DNA of 64,000 nt, from NCBI GenBank assembly GCA_002071445.1, contig MWFE01000062.1, positions 1 to 64,000 on the forward strand, written 5' to 3'. The position numbers and the translations under genes are program-made. Below are positions 10,297 to 23,896 of the stretch, piece by piece. The notes beneath the pieces are model-generated. The model ran no database searches. It saw only the letters and a list, made by a program, of their open reading frames with translations, and was not told the DNA's origin. Position 1 is the stretch's first letter. The number at the start of each line of letters is the position of its first letter. The stretch is from Bacteroidetes bacterium ADurb.Bin008. GTDB taxonomy: Bacteria > Bacteroidota > Bacteroidia > Bacteroidales > Tenuifilaceae.

Positions 10297-13200
10297 TTAA
10301 GCCGGCTTTATGGTGATGGTAAAGGTGCTGCCCTCACCGGGTTCACTTTCAACCGTTATTGTACCTCCATTGCGTTCGATAAATTCCTTGCAAAGGATTA
10401 GACCCAGACCCGAACCTTTCTCATTATGAGTACCCGGGGTAGTTACGTGTTTGTCTAACCGGAACAGGTTCTCCAAATGCTCTTTACTGATACCCACACC
10501 ATTATCGGCAATGCTGAGGTAGTATAGCTCTCCCTTGGATTCGGCGAAAATCCTTATATGTCCATTATCGGGTGTGAATTTAACGGCATTGGTTATGAGG
10601 TTTCGGATAATATTATGAATCATATTCTCATCGGCCAGCACCATCAGGTTTTCGGGGATGTCAATTTCCATCCGGATATTCTTTTCATCGATTTTACTTT
10701 TTACAAGCTCTAAATTCTCTTTCACGAGGCTCAGCAACTCCAGTGGTTTCGGGTCAAACGCAATCTCTCCCATTTGGCTTGTTGACCAGTCCAATAGGTT
10801 CTCCAACAGGGTGTATGTGGTGAGCGACAGTTTATTTAGCTCTTCAATAATCCGCTTCATTTTATCCTTGTCGAAGCTGTCGATATCGGTTAGGATAAAC
10901 CCTGTTGAGCCAACCAAAGTGCTTATGGGATTCCTAAGGTCGTGGGCAATAATCCGGAAAAATTTGTTTTTCGTTGCATTGCTCACCTCCAGTTGATCTT
11001 TCTGCTTCTTAAATGCCTTTTTCTGGTATTCCAACTCAATGTTTTTAGCCCTCATCCAATCGTATGTTTCTCTCAAATGTTCAGCCTGTACAAGGATCTC
11101 CTCCTTCTGCATGAGTATTTCCTGAGTTCGCTCTTTCACAATGCCTTCCAGCTTATCCTTTTCTCTAATGAGCTGGTAAGTATAGAACTTAACAACAACG
11201 ATTATTATGCATAAAAACAGCACAAAGTAGCTGAAGTAGGCGAGGTATGTCCGATACCAGGGCGGTGAAATGGTAAAACGGAATGCTGCCGGAACGCTTT
11301 CTATGCCATACAAATTTTTTGATTTTACCATGAAGGTATAGGTTCCCTCGCGCAGGTTGGTGTACTCCTTTTTGCTCTCGGTGTTCCATTCCGACCAGCC
11401 ATTATCGTAGCCAATAAGATTATAGCTGAACAGATTTCTTTTCTCCCCTTCGGTAACAGGGTTCGAAAAATTAATGGTGAGTGAGTTATTTTTATATTTC
11501 AATACTGTTTTTAGGTCAATTAATGTTTCGGTGGAAGGATAGTATTTCACTGTTCCTTCATAATCAACTGTTTTATAATTAGTTCCATTGAAAAGAACCG
11601 AATCGGCCGATACAACTCTTCTGATTAGGGTAGGGGGAATGTCAAAATAATCCCTTGTTGTTCCCCCTGTATGCATAAACGTACCGGCCGTGGTGCTGAA
11701 CCAAATCACACTATCGTTGGGATAGGTTATATAGTAGCTCGAAATAACATCGTCCTGTACCCTGTACCATGAAAGGGAATCAACGTATTGTTGTGTCACT
11801 GCTGAGGAAGTATCGGGGGTTATGTCTTGTTTATAGGGCACAAGTCGGTTGGCCGACGGGTCGAAAGTGAAGTAGCTGTTTTCGCTCCGAAAGATCAAAT
11901 TATCTCCCTCTTCGAAAATGCGAACTAAATTAACGGATTCCAGGCCCTTGGTCGTATCGTAAAGATGAACCTTTGACGAATCTATGGCCTGTGATAACGG
12001 GTTTTCTATCCTGTACAGACCCTTATAGCTTGCACTTAGCCATAAATTTCCCTGTTTATCTTCATTAATGCTTCTGACATTGGCATCAATTCCGTATTTT
12101 AAGCCAAGGTCGTGCCAGATTCCATTTCGAAACGATACCATCGCAATTCCCTTGTTAAGGCCGATAAAAAGTGTTGAAGGGTCTTTTTTACTTTGGAAAA
12201 GCGTGAACACAGCGTTGTAATCAGCAACTTTGGTCGATCTGTCCTTATCAATCTGAAAAACTCCCCGGCTGGTAGCAGCAAGTAGCATGGTTTTGTCGTG
12301 CCTGTCGTATCCCGGAATGATATCCAAACTTTGCTTAAATGCCGTTCGGGCTTGACCGTATGGTTTAAAGTATAGAAACCCCCAAGCCTGTTCAAAGGCC
12401 CCTTCAACCGGCTTGAAGGCAGTGGGCGAGAATTCATCGGCAGAAGTTGGATCGGAGTAGAAAATTCCTGTTCCTGAGGAGACGTATGTGATTCCTCGTA
12501 ACCGCGCCACGTCGGTGATAACACCGCTCATCCCCAGCCCTTCGTTCCAATACCTGTAGTGCGAAAACACCTCTACCTGGCTTATGCCATTACCAAGTGC
12601 AAGCCACAATGAGTGATTCTTGTGGTAGTGCATGCGGAGGGTAGTGCTCTTAATTCCTATCGAATTTTCGTCAATGACGTCAACAACGTTCCAACTGCTG
12701 TCCAGTATCAGAATATCGCCCAGTATTGAGGCAAATGCATAGTGATTGTCGTTGAGTTCGATGCCATGGTAAAAAGAGTTATCGATAAAGTACTTGTTAA
12801 TCTTTCTGGCCTGTGGCGATAATTTGGAGATGGATTGTACGGTTTTCGTATTGTTGTTATACATAAACAGGCCATCGTTACGTGTACCGATGAGAAGATT
12901 GTTGCCCATGGGAAGGATGCTATGGATGCGAATTTTTGAGAAAAAACCCCCATTCTCAATGAGCTGGAATTCGTCGTGGCTTAGTTTCATCAAACCTTTT
13001 CCCATCTCCTGTACGTAGTATGTATGGTTGATGTTGTGGCTTAAGTAGTACCTGTCGGTTTCGCTTTTCCAGTAATCGAATTTGCCATTCTGATACCTGA
13101 AGATGTACTTGTCGGTAAGGAAAAATGCCGTATCGGAAAAACAGTGTAAATCCCACACTTCTCCAAAGTCAGAGTAGGTTGAATCGATAAGATTCAGCAG

Positions 13201-13560
13201 GCTGGTGTACCGTAGATTACCGGTGCCATCGGGATTTAAGTAGCCCATTTCGTTGAATGCTCCCGCATAGAGCGTTCCGTTACCGTCGAAGGCAAGGCAT
13301 CGCACAGTGGATTTGTTGGGAACCTGGATTAATCTCCAGGATTCGCCATCGAATTCCAGAATACCGCTGGCGTTGCCAAAGTATAGAACACCCCTTTTGT
13401 CCTGGGCTATGGCCCAATTCTGTGTGCTGGCGCCATAGTCTTTGGGAGAAAAATACCTCGACATCATCAATCCCCTTTCCTGCGGGAATGCCTGCGAAGC
13501 GAGCAGGAGGATTGTGAATGCAATGGATGCAATACGGTATATTCTACGGCAAAGCATCAT
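10297..13560 (-). CDS. Beta-propeller sensor histidine kinase
   Basis: A 1087-residue membrane sensor kinase. In order: signal peptide (1-26, ending ASQAFPQ), periplasmic two-component-regulator propeller repeats (about 40-680, with recurring GNLWLSASYKGLYRI-like blades), a Y_Y_Y domain (about 690-770), one membrane helix (YFVLFLCIIIVVVKFY), a coiled coil, then HisKA with phospho-accepting His873 in AHDLRNP, and a HATPase with NLITNAVKF, DNGVGIS and GSGLGL. It stops after the ATPase: the receiver and AraC domains found in classical hybrid systems are missing. The response-regulator gene lies immediately upstream, 12 bases away, so the pair is probably co-transcribed. The ligand is unknown; no polysaccharide-utilisation genes are adjacent. 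Confidence 0.9.
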   Translation of the reverse strand: MMLCRRIYRIASIAFTILLLASQAFPQERGLMMSRYFSPKDYGASTQNWAIAQDKRGVLYFGNASGILEFDGESWRLIQVPNKSTVRCLAFDGNGTLYAGAFNEMGYLNPDGTGNLRYTSLLNLIDSTYSDFGEVWDLHCFSDTAFFLTDKYIFRYQNGKFDYWKSETDRYYLSHNINHTYYVQEMGKGLMKLSHDEFQLIENGGFFSKIRIHSILPMGNNLLIGTRNDGLFMYNNNTKTVQSISKLSPQARKINKYFIDNSFYHGIELNDNHYAFASILGDILILDSSWNVVDVIDENSIGIKSTTLRMHYHKNHSLWLALGNGISQVEVFSHYRYWNEGLGMSGVITDVARLRGITYVSSGTGIFYSDPTSADEFSPTAFKPVEGAFEQAWGFLYFKPYGQARTAFKQSLDIIPGYDRHDKTMLLAATSRGVFQIDKDRSTKVADYNAVFTLFQSKKDPSTLFIGLNKGIAMVSFRNGIWHDLGLKYGIDANVRSINEDKQGNLWLSASYKGLYRIENPLSQAIDSSKVHLYDTTKGLESVNLVRIFEEGDNLIFRSENSYFTFDPSANRLVPYKQDITPDTSSAVTQQYVDSLSWYRVQDDVISSYYITYPNDSVIWFSTTAGTFMHTGGTTRDYFDIPPTLIRRVVSADSVLFNGTNYKTVDYEGTVKYYPSTETLIDLKTVLKYKNNSLTINFSNPVTEGEKRNLFSYNLIGYDNGWSEWNTESKKEYTNLREGTYTFMVKSKNLYGIESVPAAFRFTISPPWYRTYLAYFSYFVLFLCIIIVVVKFYTYQLIREKDKLEGIVKERTQEILMQKEEILVQAEHLRETYDWMRAKNIELEYQKKAFKKQKDQLEVSNATKNKFFRIIAHDLRNPISTLVGSTGFILTDIDSFDKDKMKRIIEELNKLSLTTYTLLENLLDWSTSQMGEIAFDPKPLELLSLVKENLELVKSKIDEKNIRMEIDIPENLMVLADENMIHNIIRNLITNAVKFTPDNGHIRIFAESKGELYYLSIADNGVGISKEHLENLFRLDKHVTTPGTHNEKGSGLGLILCKEFIERNGGTITVESEPGEGSTFTITIKPA

Positions 13561-13572
13561 GATAGATATAAA

Positions 13573-14286
13573 TTACTCGATGTCAACTATTTCTCCAAAT
13601 CTTTTCAGCGTATCGTCCTTGTAAAGCCTGCCAATGGGGATTTCTTGCGACCCTATTTCAACCGAAGAACAGCTGTAGGCATCGATGTGCTTAACACCAA
13701 CAATGAATGACCGATGGACACGGATAAAGTGTTGCGGGTCCAACGATTTTTCGAAAAAGCTAAGATTCTGCTTTGTTATTACTGTTTTGCTCTGAGTAAC
13801 AACTTTTACGTAGTCCTTAATGCTTTCGAGGTATTTAATTTCAGAAATTTTTACCCTTACAACCCTTTTGTTTTCTTTAAGATAGATATAATCGTGCGAA
13901 TTTGATAATATGGGATGAGCTGTTTTAACGGATACTATTTCGCTCACCCTGTTGGTTGCCTTCAGCAGCCTTTCGAAAGTGAAGGGTTTCACGAGGTAAT
14001 CGATTACGTTGAGTTCAAACCCTTCAATGGCATAATTCTTATTAGCTGAGGTAATGATGGTTAGGGGAGGACGGGGAAGGCTCTTTAAAAAATCGATTCC
14101 CGACAGGCCGGGCATTTCAATGTCTAAAAACAGAAAGTCGATTTCCAATTCGCAGATTTTCTCCAGCAGCTGAATTGCATCGTTAAAGGTTGCTACCACT
14201 TGTATGTTTGGAATCCTCTTCAGCAATCCCTCCAAAATTTCAATGGCGAGAACCTCATCATCAACTATGGCACATCGTAAATTCAT
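13573..14286 (-). CDS. LytTR-family response regulator
   Basis: A 237-residue regulator. The receiver domain (1-120) has the acidic pair Asp9-Asp10, phospho-acceptor Asp55 in FLFLDIEMPG, and Lys100 in DYLVKPF. A LytTR DNA-binding domain (about 135-235) has the typical YLKENKRVVRVKISEIKYLES and HFIRVHRSFIV segments. It is first in a two-gene unit with the propeller kinase. LytTR regulators usually pair with His_kinase/LytS-type sensors, so partnership with a HisKA propeller kinase is a little unusual; it is inferred from adjacency. No target repeats were identified. Confidence 0.92.
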   Translation of the reverse strand: MNLRCAIVDDEVLAIEILEGLLKRIPNIQVVATFNDAIQLLEKICELEIDFLFLDIEMPGLSGIDFLKSLPRPPLTIITSANKNYAIEGFELNVIDYLVKPFTFERLLKATNRVSEIVSVKTAHPILSNSHDYIYLKENKRVVRVKISEIKYLESIKDYVKVVTQSKTVITKQNLSFFEKSLDPQHFIRVHRSFIVGVKHIDAYSCSSVEIGSQEIPIGRLYKDDTLKRFGEIVDIE

Positions 14287-14507
14287 GGAAACTCAAACGT
14301 TTAGCAGCCGGCAGAAAAATTTTAAAGCCCAAGCAAGATATAATTTTTATCTATGATTTTCGAGCTTTGGGGTATATTGTTATTAAAAATTCTTAGGAAA
14401 TGGTTGTTTGACCGTTGTTTTTTGCTGTCTGTCGATACCGTATTCAATGGATGGGAATATGCACTAAATTTTGGCAAAATTTTAAACCCAACTAAATCTA
14501 TCGATCT

Positions 14508-17500
14508 ATGAAAAAACTTACTTTTCTCACCGCAATGCTATCGTTGTTCATGGCATTCTCTGTATTTGGACAAAAGGGAATGGTTAATCCTGCAGCCAAA
14601 TACTGCGAAATCTTGGGCTATAGGTACGAGATAGTGAATACAAAGAATTTGGGCGATCAGGGGATGGTTCATCTTCCGGATGGTCGAATTGTGAATGCAT
14701 GGGATTTTTATAAGGGTAAAGTTGCCCAGGAATTCTCCTATCCGGCCCTTCGAGGCTATGAGATTGAAACACAGGTGGTAGAAAATGATGGTTATACCAC
14801 CGAGGAGCCAGTTTGTGTTGTTTATGAAAAAGGAGAGGTGTTGCGATTTCCCCTGGAAGTATTCATGGAAATGAATGGCGATCCGATTATTGGGGAAGAG
14901 AACAGAAGCCTTACCGATTTTCATGCCGATGCCGACTATGATCCGGATTTTGTTCCCCTTAAAGCCTTGCCAACTGCATTTGACTGGAGAAATTACAATG
15001 GCAGGAAATACATAGGCGATCCGAGGGATCAGGGAAACTGCGGATCGTGCTATGCGTTTGGTGCAACAGCAGCCGCTGAGGGAACATATAACTATGCCAC
15101 CGGAAAGTACGACAGCAATGTGGCCGATTTTTCCGAGTCGTACATTGCCTGGTGCCTTGGCTCAATGGCGGCGTACAAAAGCCATTTTTCCGGTTGCAAT
15201 GGTGCCGATTACGGATACTATGAATTGCAAGCCCTTTGCGATATAGGCACCATTGCCGAATCCTATTTCCCATACAGCGATGCGGACAATCAATCGTGCC
15301 CTGCTGCTGCTACCAACGCCCCAAAAATCAAATTCAAGAACTGGTATAGGGTTACCTGCAACGATATTACAGCCATTAAAACGGCCATTATGACCTATGG
15401 CGTTGTTGATGCAGCAGTGTATGTAACCAATTCTTTCTCAAACTATACGGGAGGTATTTTCACCGATAGCTACACAACCTGTTCGAGCAGCCCGTGCTAT
15501 AACACCCCCACAAACCACGCCATTGCTTTGGTAGGGTGGGGGTACGATGCCACCTATGGCGATTATTGGATTCTCCGAAACTCGTGGGGACCTGGCTGGG
15601 GTGAGGGCGGATACATGAGGATTAAGGCCACTTCGGCTCGTGTTGCCTGTGCCGTTAGCTACATCGTATATGAAGATGATGGAACATCGGCTCCTACAGT
15701 AACCACCAATACCGTTTCTTCCATTGGCGATAATTCGGCTGTTTGTGGTGGCAACATCACTTCCAATGGCGGTGCCGCTATTACGTCAAGCGGGTTGGTT
15801 TACTCAAAAACTGCCTCCCCAACCATAGCTACCGGCACAGTTCTTTCCACATCGCCTGTGGTAACGTCGGGCTCGTACAGTTTAACCATGACCGGGCTTA
15901 CCTCTGGTACAACCTACTATGTGCGTGCTTTTGCTACCAATGCCAAAGGTACCAGCTATGGCGCTGAACGAACCTTTACCACAACCGGAACGGCTCCCGT
16001 TGTATATTGTACTTCCAAAGGCAACAACTACAGCTACGAGTGGATATCAAGTGTAACCATCGGGTCTTTTACCAACACCTCGGGGGCAGCCGGATATACC
16101 GATTTTACCAATAAGATTGTGACCCTGCAGGCAGGCCAGGCCTACAGCATAAGTCTAACCCCAACATTCTCGGGCACAGCATACAACGAGTACTGGAAGA
16201 TTTGGGTTGACCTGAACGGCGATGGTGATTTTGACGATCCGGGCGAGCTGGTTTTCGATGCCGGTACCATGAGTAATACAACCGTAACGGGATCGCTGAC
16301 CATTCCTGCCGGAACCGCACCCATTTCCACGCGTATGCGCGTGAGCATGAAGTACAACGCTGCTCAAACCGCCTGCGAGACCTTCAGCTACGGCGAGGTT
16401 GAGGACTACACGGTTAATATTACGCAATCCACTGCCGATACTCAGCCACCTACAGCGCCCACCGGTTTGACGGCTTCCAATGTTACACAAACCACCTTAA
16501 CGTTAACCTGGAACGCTTCAACCGATAATGTTGGGGTAACCGGTTACGATATTTATAGCAATGGTTCGTTGCTGGGAACTGTTACCGGAACATCGGCCAA
16601 TGTTACGGGTTTGACAGCCAGTACTACCTATCAATTCTACGTTAAGGCCAAGGATGCTGCAGGCAATGTTTCGGCAGCCAGCAATACCATCAGCGTTACT
16701 ACACTGGCTCCCCCCGATACTCAGGCTCCAACGGCACCAAGCAATCTGGCCGCTTCAAACGTTACACAGACCTCATTGACATTGACCTGGAATGCTTCGA
16801 CGGACAATGTGGGTGTAACGGGATATCAGATTTATCGTGGTGGTACACTACTTGCAACCACTGCCGGAACCTCGTATAATGTGAGCGGTTTAACGGCATC
16901 AACTACCTATTCGTTCTACGTTAAGGCATACGATGCAGCCGGTAATGTTTCGGTGGCAAGCAACACCATAAACGTAACCACACAGGCAGCAACAGTAACA
17001 TACTGTACTTCCAAAGGCAACAACTACAGCTACGAGTGGATATCAAAGGTAACCATCGGGTCGTTTACCAACACTTCGGGGGCAGCCGGTTATACCGATT
17101 TTACCAATAAGACTGTGACCCTTCAGGCAGGCCAGGCCTACAGCATAAGTCTAACCCCAACATTCTCGGGCACAGCATACAACGAGTACTGGAAGATTTG
17201 GGTTGACCTGAACGGCGATGGCGATTTTGACGATGCCGGCGAGCTGGTTTTCGATGCCGGTACCATGAGTAAGACTACCGTAACGGGAACGCTGACCATT
17301 CCTGCCGGAACCGCTCCCATTTCCACGCGTATGCGCGTGAGCATGAAGTACAACGGGGCACAAACTGCCTGCGAGACCTTCAGCTATGGCGAGGTTGAGG
17401 ATTATACCGTGAATATTACCCAGGGCACTGCCGATACACAACCACCCACTGCACCCACCGGTTTAACGGCTTCTAACATTACCCAAACCACCGTAACGTT

Positions 17501-18434
17501 AACCTGGAATGCATCAACCGATAATGTTGGGGTAACCGGTTACGACGTGTATTGTAATGGTACGATGTTGGGCACGGTTACCGGAACATCGGCCAATGTT
17601 ACCGGGTTAACTGCCGGAACTACCTACTCATTCTACGTTAAGGCAAAAGATGCCGCCGGCAACGTTTCGTCAGCCAGCAATACCATCAGCGTAACTACGC
17701 TCAACGCATCGCTAACCTATTGCGCTTCGAAGGGCAATAATGTAGCCTATGAGTGGATTGATCTGGTTAAACTGGGAGAGATTAATAACGTTACGGCTGC
17801 CAATGGAGGCTATGGCGATTTCACCCATATGGTTGCCAATCTTGGTAGGGGAACATCTCAAACCATATACTTTAGCGCCGGCTTCAGCAGTACGGCTTAT
17901 ACAGAGTACTGGTATATATGGATTGACTGGAACCAGAATGGAGTATTCGAAAGCAACGAACTTATCAATGCAACTTCATCCAAGTCGGCGGCAACATTGA
18001 GCAAAACATTTACCGTGCCGACAACAGCTGCCCTGGGAACAACAAGGATGCGCGTTACCATGAAATATAACGCTGCACCCACGGCTTGCGAAACTTTCAG
18101 CTATGGTGAGGTTGAGGATTACACCATCAATGTAGTTAATAGAAATACAACATTCCCCGAGAATGTGGAATACGGCATTGAGGATGCCAACGATTTGCCC
18201 ATTTCCCTCTCGGTTTATCCTAACCCTGTTTCCAACACCCTTAATATTAGCTTAAATGCTGACATTGAAAATGGCACAGTCAGTATTTTCAATACACTGG
18301 GCGTTCTTGTAAAAAGAGTGGAGGTACATAACAGCGAATCGCTAATTGATGTTTCCGATCTCTCTGCAGGCTTATATGTTATAAGTTTGGATGGCCTAAA
18401 AGAACCCTTTGTATCAAGATTTATTAAGAAATAG
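14508..18434 (+). CDS. Secreted papain-family (C1) protease with DUF333, FN3-like and GEVED modules, T9SS cargo
   Basis: A 1308-residue exported protein with signal peptide 1-21 (ends SVFGQ). Residues 27-70 resemble DUF333 (NPAAKYCEILG...LPDGRIVNAWDF). The C1 peptidase domain spans about 155-385 with Gln175, Cys181 (GNCGSCYAFG), His337 (NHAIALVGWG) and Asn358 (LRNSWGPGWGEGG), so the catalytic set is complete. Then come Ig/FN3-like modules and three GEVED domains ending in GEVEDYTVN or a close variant. The last 80 residues form a T9SS type-A sorting domain (LSVYPNPVSNTLNIS ... LSAGLYVISL ... FIKK). It is probably released or attached at the cell surface. The gene is single, with its own terminator. 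Confidence 0.9.
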   Translation: MKKLTFLTAMLSLFMAFSVFGQKGMVNPAAKYCEILGYRYEIVNTKNLGDQGMVHLPDGRIVNAWDFYKGKVAQEFSYPALRGYEIETQVVENDGYTTEEPVCVVYEKGEVLRFPLEVFMEMNGDPIIGEENRSLTDFHADADYDPDFVPLKALPTAFDWRNYNGRKYIGDPRDQGNCGSCYAFGATAAAEGTYNYATGKYDSNVADFSESYIAWCLGSMAAYKSHFSGCNGADYGYYELQALCDIGTIAESYFPYSDADNQSCPAAATNAPKIKFKNWYRVTCNDITAIKTAIMTYGVVDAAVYVTNSFSNYTGGIFTDSYTTCSSSPCYNTPTNHAIALVGWGYDATYGDYWILRNSWGPGWGEGGYMRIKATSARVACAVSYIVYEDDGTSAPTVTTNTVSSIGDNSAVCGGNITSNGGAAITSSGLVYSKTASPTIATGTVLSTSPVVTSGSYSLTMTGLTSGTTYYVRAFATNAKGTSYGAERTFTTTGTAPVVYCTSKGNNYSYEWISSVTIGSFTNTSGAAGYTDFTNKIVTLQAGQAYSISLTPTFSGTAYNEYWKIWVDLNGDGDFDDPGELVFDAGTMSNTTVTGSLTIPAGTAPISTRMRVSMKYNAAQTACETFSYGEVEDYTVNITQSTADTQPPTAPTGLTASNVTQTTLTLTWNASTDNVGVTGYDIYSNGSLLGTVTGTSANVTGLTASTTYQFYVKAKDAAGNVSAASNTISVTTLAPPDTQAPTAPSNLAASNVTQTSLTLTWNASTDNVGVTGYQIYRGGTLLATTAGTSYNVSGLTASTTYSFYVKAYDAAGNVSVASNTINVTTQAATVTYCTSKGNNYSYEWISKVTIGSFTNTSGAAGYTDFTNKTVTLQAGQAYSISLTPTFSGTAYNEYWKIWVDLNGDGDFDDAGELVFDAGTMSKTTVTGTLTIPAGTAPISTRMRVSMKYNGAQTACETFSYGEVEDYTVNITQGTADTQPPTAPTGLTASNITQTTVTLTWNASTDNVGVTGYDVYCNGTMLGTVTGTSANVTGLTAGTTYSFYVKAKDAAGNVSSASNTISVTTLNASLTYCASKGNNVAYEWIDLVKLGEINNVTAANGGYGDFTHMVANLGRGTSQTIYFSAGFSSTAYTEYWYIWIDWNQNGVFESNELINATSSKSAATLSKTFTVPTTAALGTTRMRVTMKYNAAPTACETFSYGEVEDYTINVVNRNTTFPENVEYGIEDANDLPISLSVYPNPVSNTLNISLNADIENGTVSIFNTLGVLVKRVEVHNSESLIDVSDLSAGLYVISLDGLKEPFVSRFIKK
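16005..16426 (+). repeat. Direct repeat, copy 1 (GEVED module DNA)
   Basis: This stretch recurs 996 bases downstream (17001-17422) with only scattered substitutions, many of them synonymous. It encodes one GEVED module. The near-identity at DNA level suggests recent duplication or ongoing gene conversion inside the protease gene. Confidence 0.85.
17001..17422 (+). repeat. Direct repeat, copy 2 (GEVED module DNA)
   Basis: Second copy of the 422-base unit, offset exactly 996 bases from the first. The FN3-like modules that follow each copy are also similar in sequence, so the duplicated unit may be GEVED plus FN3. A third, more diverged GEVED module lies at about 17720-18140. Confidence 0.85.
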
Positions 18435-18463
18435 GGGTATCTTAATCTGAATGGTAGTAGGGT

Positions 18464-18502
18464 AGAGGGTGTCTCGATATGAGGGGCACCCTCTCTCTTT
18501 TT
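18464..18502 (+). terminator. Terminator after the papain-family protease
   Basis: AGAGGGTG pairs with CACCCTCT around a partly paired internal region, followed by CTCTTTTTG. It sits about 30 bases past the stop codon. Confidence 0.75.
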
Positions 18503-18624
18503 GCCTATATGCACAGGCAAGGATAGCCTTATGATGATTTGTGTAAAACCTGAGCGATTGTTTTTTATGGATTATTATTTTGGAGCCTTTTCACAGCTTA
18601 AATGGGTACGTAGATAACAGCACC

Positions 18625-18657
18625 TAAAAAAGGCTGCCCCTTGGAGGAGGCAGCCTT
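18625..18657 (-). terminator. Terminator of the collagen-like fibre gene
   Basis: On the minus strand AAGGCTGCC pairs with GGCAGCCTT, followed by a run of T. It lies just after the fibre gene's stop codon. Confidence 0.8.
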
Positions 18658-18679
18658 GATGAATAAGTAGTAATAATGG

Positions 18680-22690
<4,011 letters not shown>

Positions 22691-23140
22691 GGCTAAAGAT
22701 TGTTTTGATATTAAGCTATTACATTATTTGTAAACAAATATAAAATATTTTTTTTAAAAACCAAATTATTAACTGTTATATTTTTGGTGATTTATATTAT
22801 AACAATTGGTGATTATCATATAGATACGTTGTGAGAGCATTGCGCATACTTAAGTGTGGTGGGGTTTATGACTCAATGGAAAGGCTAAATTAAACAGTTG
22901 GCCAATGGGAATAGATTTCCGGCTATTGCTTTTCCATTAATTTTACCAACCTTTCAATCCTGTAAATTTGTTGGCAATCGTATTGTTCTGGCTTTCGATA
23001 ATGGAGTTTTATCATAAACCTGATAGGTTTTGAAACCTGTCAGGGATGTGACTTATACTCAAGATTTGACTTAGAGTCAGCCTTGGGCTTTCCTCTTCTT
23101 AAAGGGGATAGTTGAGGTCAAAACCACTGCAAATTCACAA

Positions 23141-23774
23141 TCCCGATAATCCTATCGGGACGCAATTTGATAGTACATCAGGGGCGTAGCCCTAAAATCG
23201 TTGTAGAATATTAAAAGGAATAGGCCAACAAGGGGCGTTAGCCCAGAAATCATTTATTTATCTAAACGCTTCCATGTGCCTCCGCCACGATGGAAGGTTT
23301 CTAGAGGCGGGTGGCACTTTCCATCGTCCGCAGGACATGGAAACGTGCGGGGTTGTTTAGACCCCCCAACCCCGTAAGTACAACTACATGTCACCCTTTC
23401 AGGGTTTTATTGAATCGTATTGTCTTTCTTATCTATAACAATTTCATCCCTTCGGGATTTCTTTCACATCATGTGGCTATGCCACGATGGTAAATTTTTG
23501 GTTTTTTAATGGGGCTGAAGCCCTTTATTTTGCTATTTCTGTTGACCGTTTGCTAAAGCAAACGGCAATTTAATGTATAGCAGAAATTAATACAATGATG
23601 TGAAAAGTTCAGGGGCTGAAGCACCTGAATAAGCATTTTTATGAGTTGTCTCTGTTCCGGGCTTTAGCCCGGAAAGTAAAACGCCATCGTTATTTAACAC
23701 TCTATAGTTCGTTCTATAGCCGTTGCCTTAAGGCAACGGGCAATAGAAGGCAAACAATTCACAGGCTTTAGCCT
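23141..23774. repeat. Array of about 13 short perfect or near-perfect palindromes
   Basis: Hairpins occur every 25-70 bases: TCCCGATAATCCTATCGGGA (23141), GGGGCGTAGCCC (23181), GGGGCGTTAGCCC (23231), GGGGT/ACCCC (23349), ACCCTTTCAGGGT (23393), ATCCCTTCGGGAT (23446), GTGGCTATGCCAC (23473), GGGCTGAAGCCC (23512), CCGTTTGCTAAAGCAAACGG (23546), GGGGCTGAAGCACC (about 23612), CCGGGCTTTAGCCCGG (23657), CCGTTGCCTTAAGGCAACGG (23720) and AGGCTTTAGCCT (23763). Stem sequences differ, but several share the central pattern CT(A/T/G)(A/T)AG. The spacers are AT-rich and unlike one another. Confidence 0.8.
23264..23348. repeat. Two-hairpin interspersed repeat, copy A
   Basis: An 85-base element with terminal inverted repeats AACGCTTCCATGT and ACATGGAAACGTGC. 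Inside are two hairpins: CTTCCAT...ATGGAAG and TTTCCATCGTCC/GGACATGGAAA. Nearly the same unit is at 46340-46423, and longer or partial versions are at 43453-43597, 39699-39775 and 41309-41365. Confidence 0.85.
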
Positions 23775-23896
23775 CATTAATGGTGATGCTCCTTCTAACA
23801 GGTCTTTCAACCAGCACAGCGAAACATTATTCAATGGCAGCACAAAAAAACTGCCCTCTAGTTATGAGATAGCCTTAAGGCATTTTTTTAATGTTG

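Larger units (their letters stand above)
22691..23896. other. 1.2 kb gene-free region rich in palindromes
   Basis: No credible coding sequence lies here. It holds an inverted repeat CCTGATAGGTTT / AAACCTGTCAGG at 23019-23044, an array of short hairpins from 23141 to 23774, and one two-hairpin element at 23264-23348. The first 150 bases are AT-rich and should include the promoter of the fibre gene. Confidence 0.7.

Noticed and set aside
23141..23774. Possible CRISPR array
   Set aside because: Repeats are not identical, spacing varies from 25 to 70 bases, and no cas gene is nearby.
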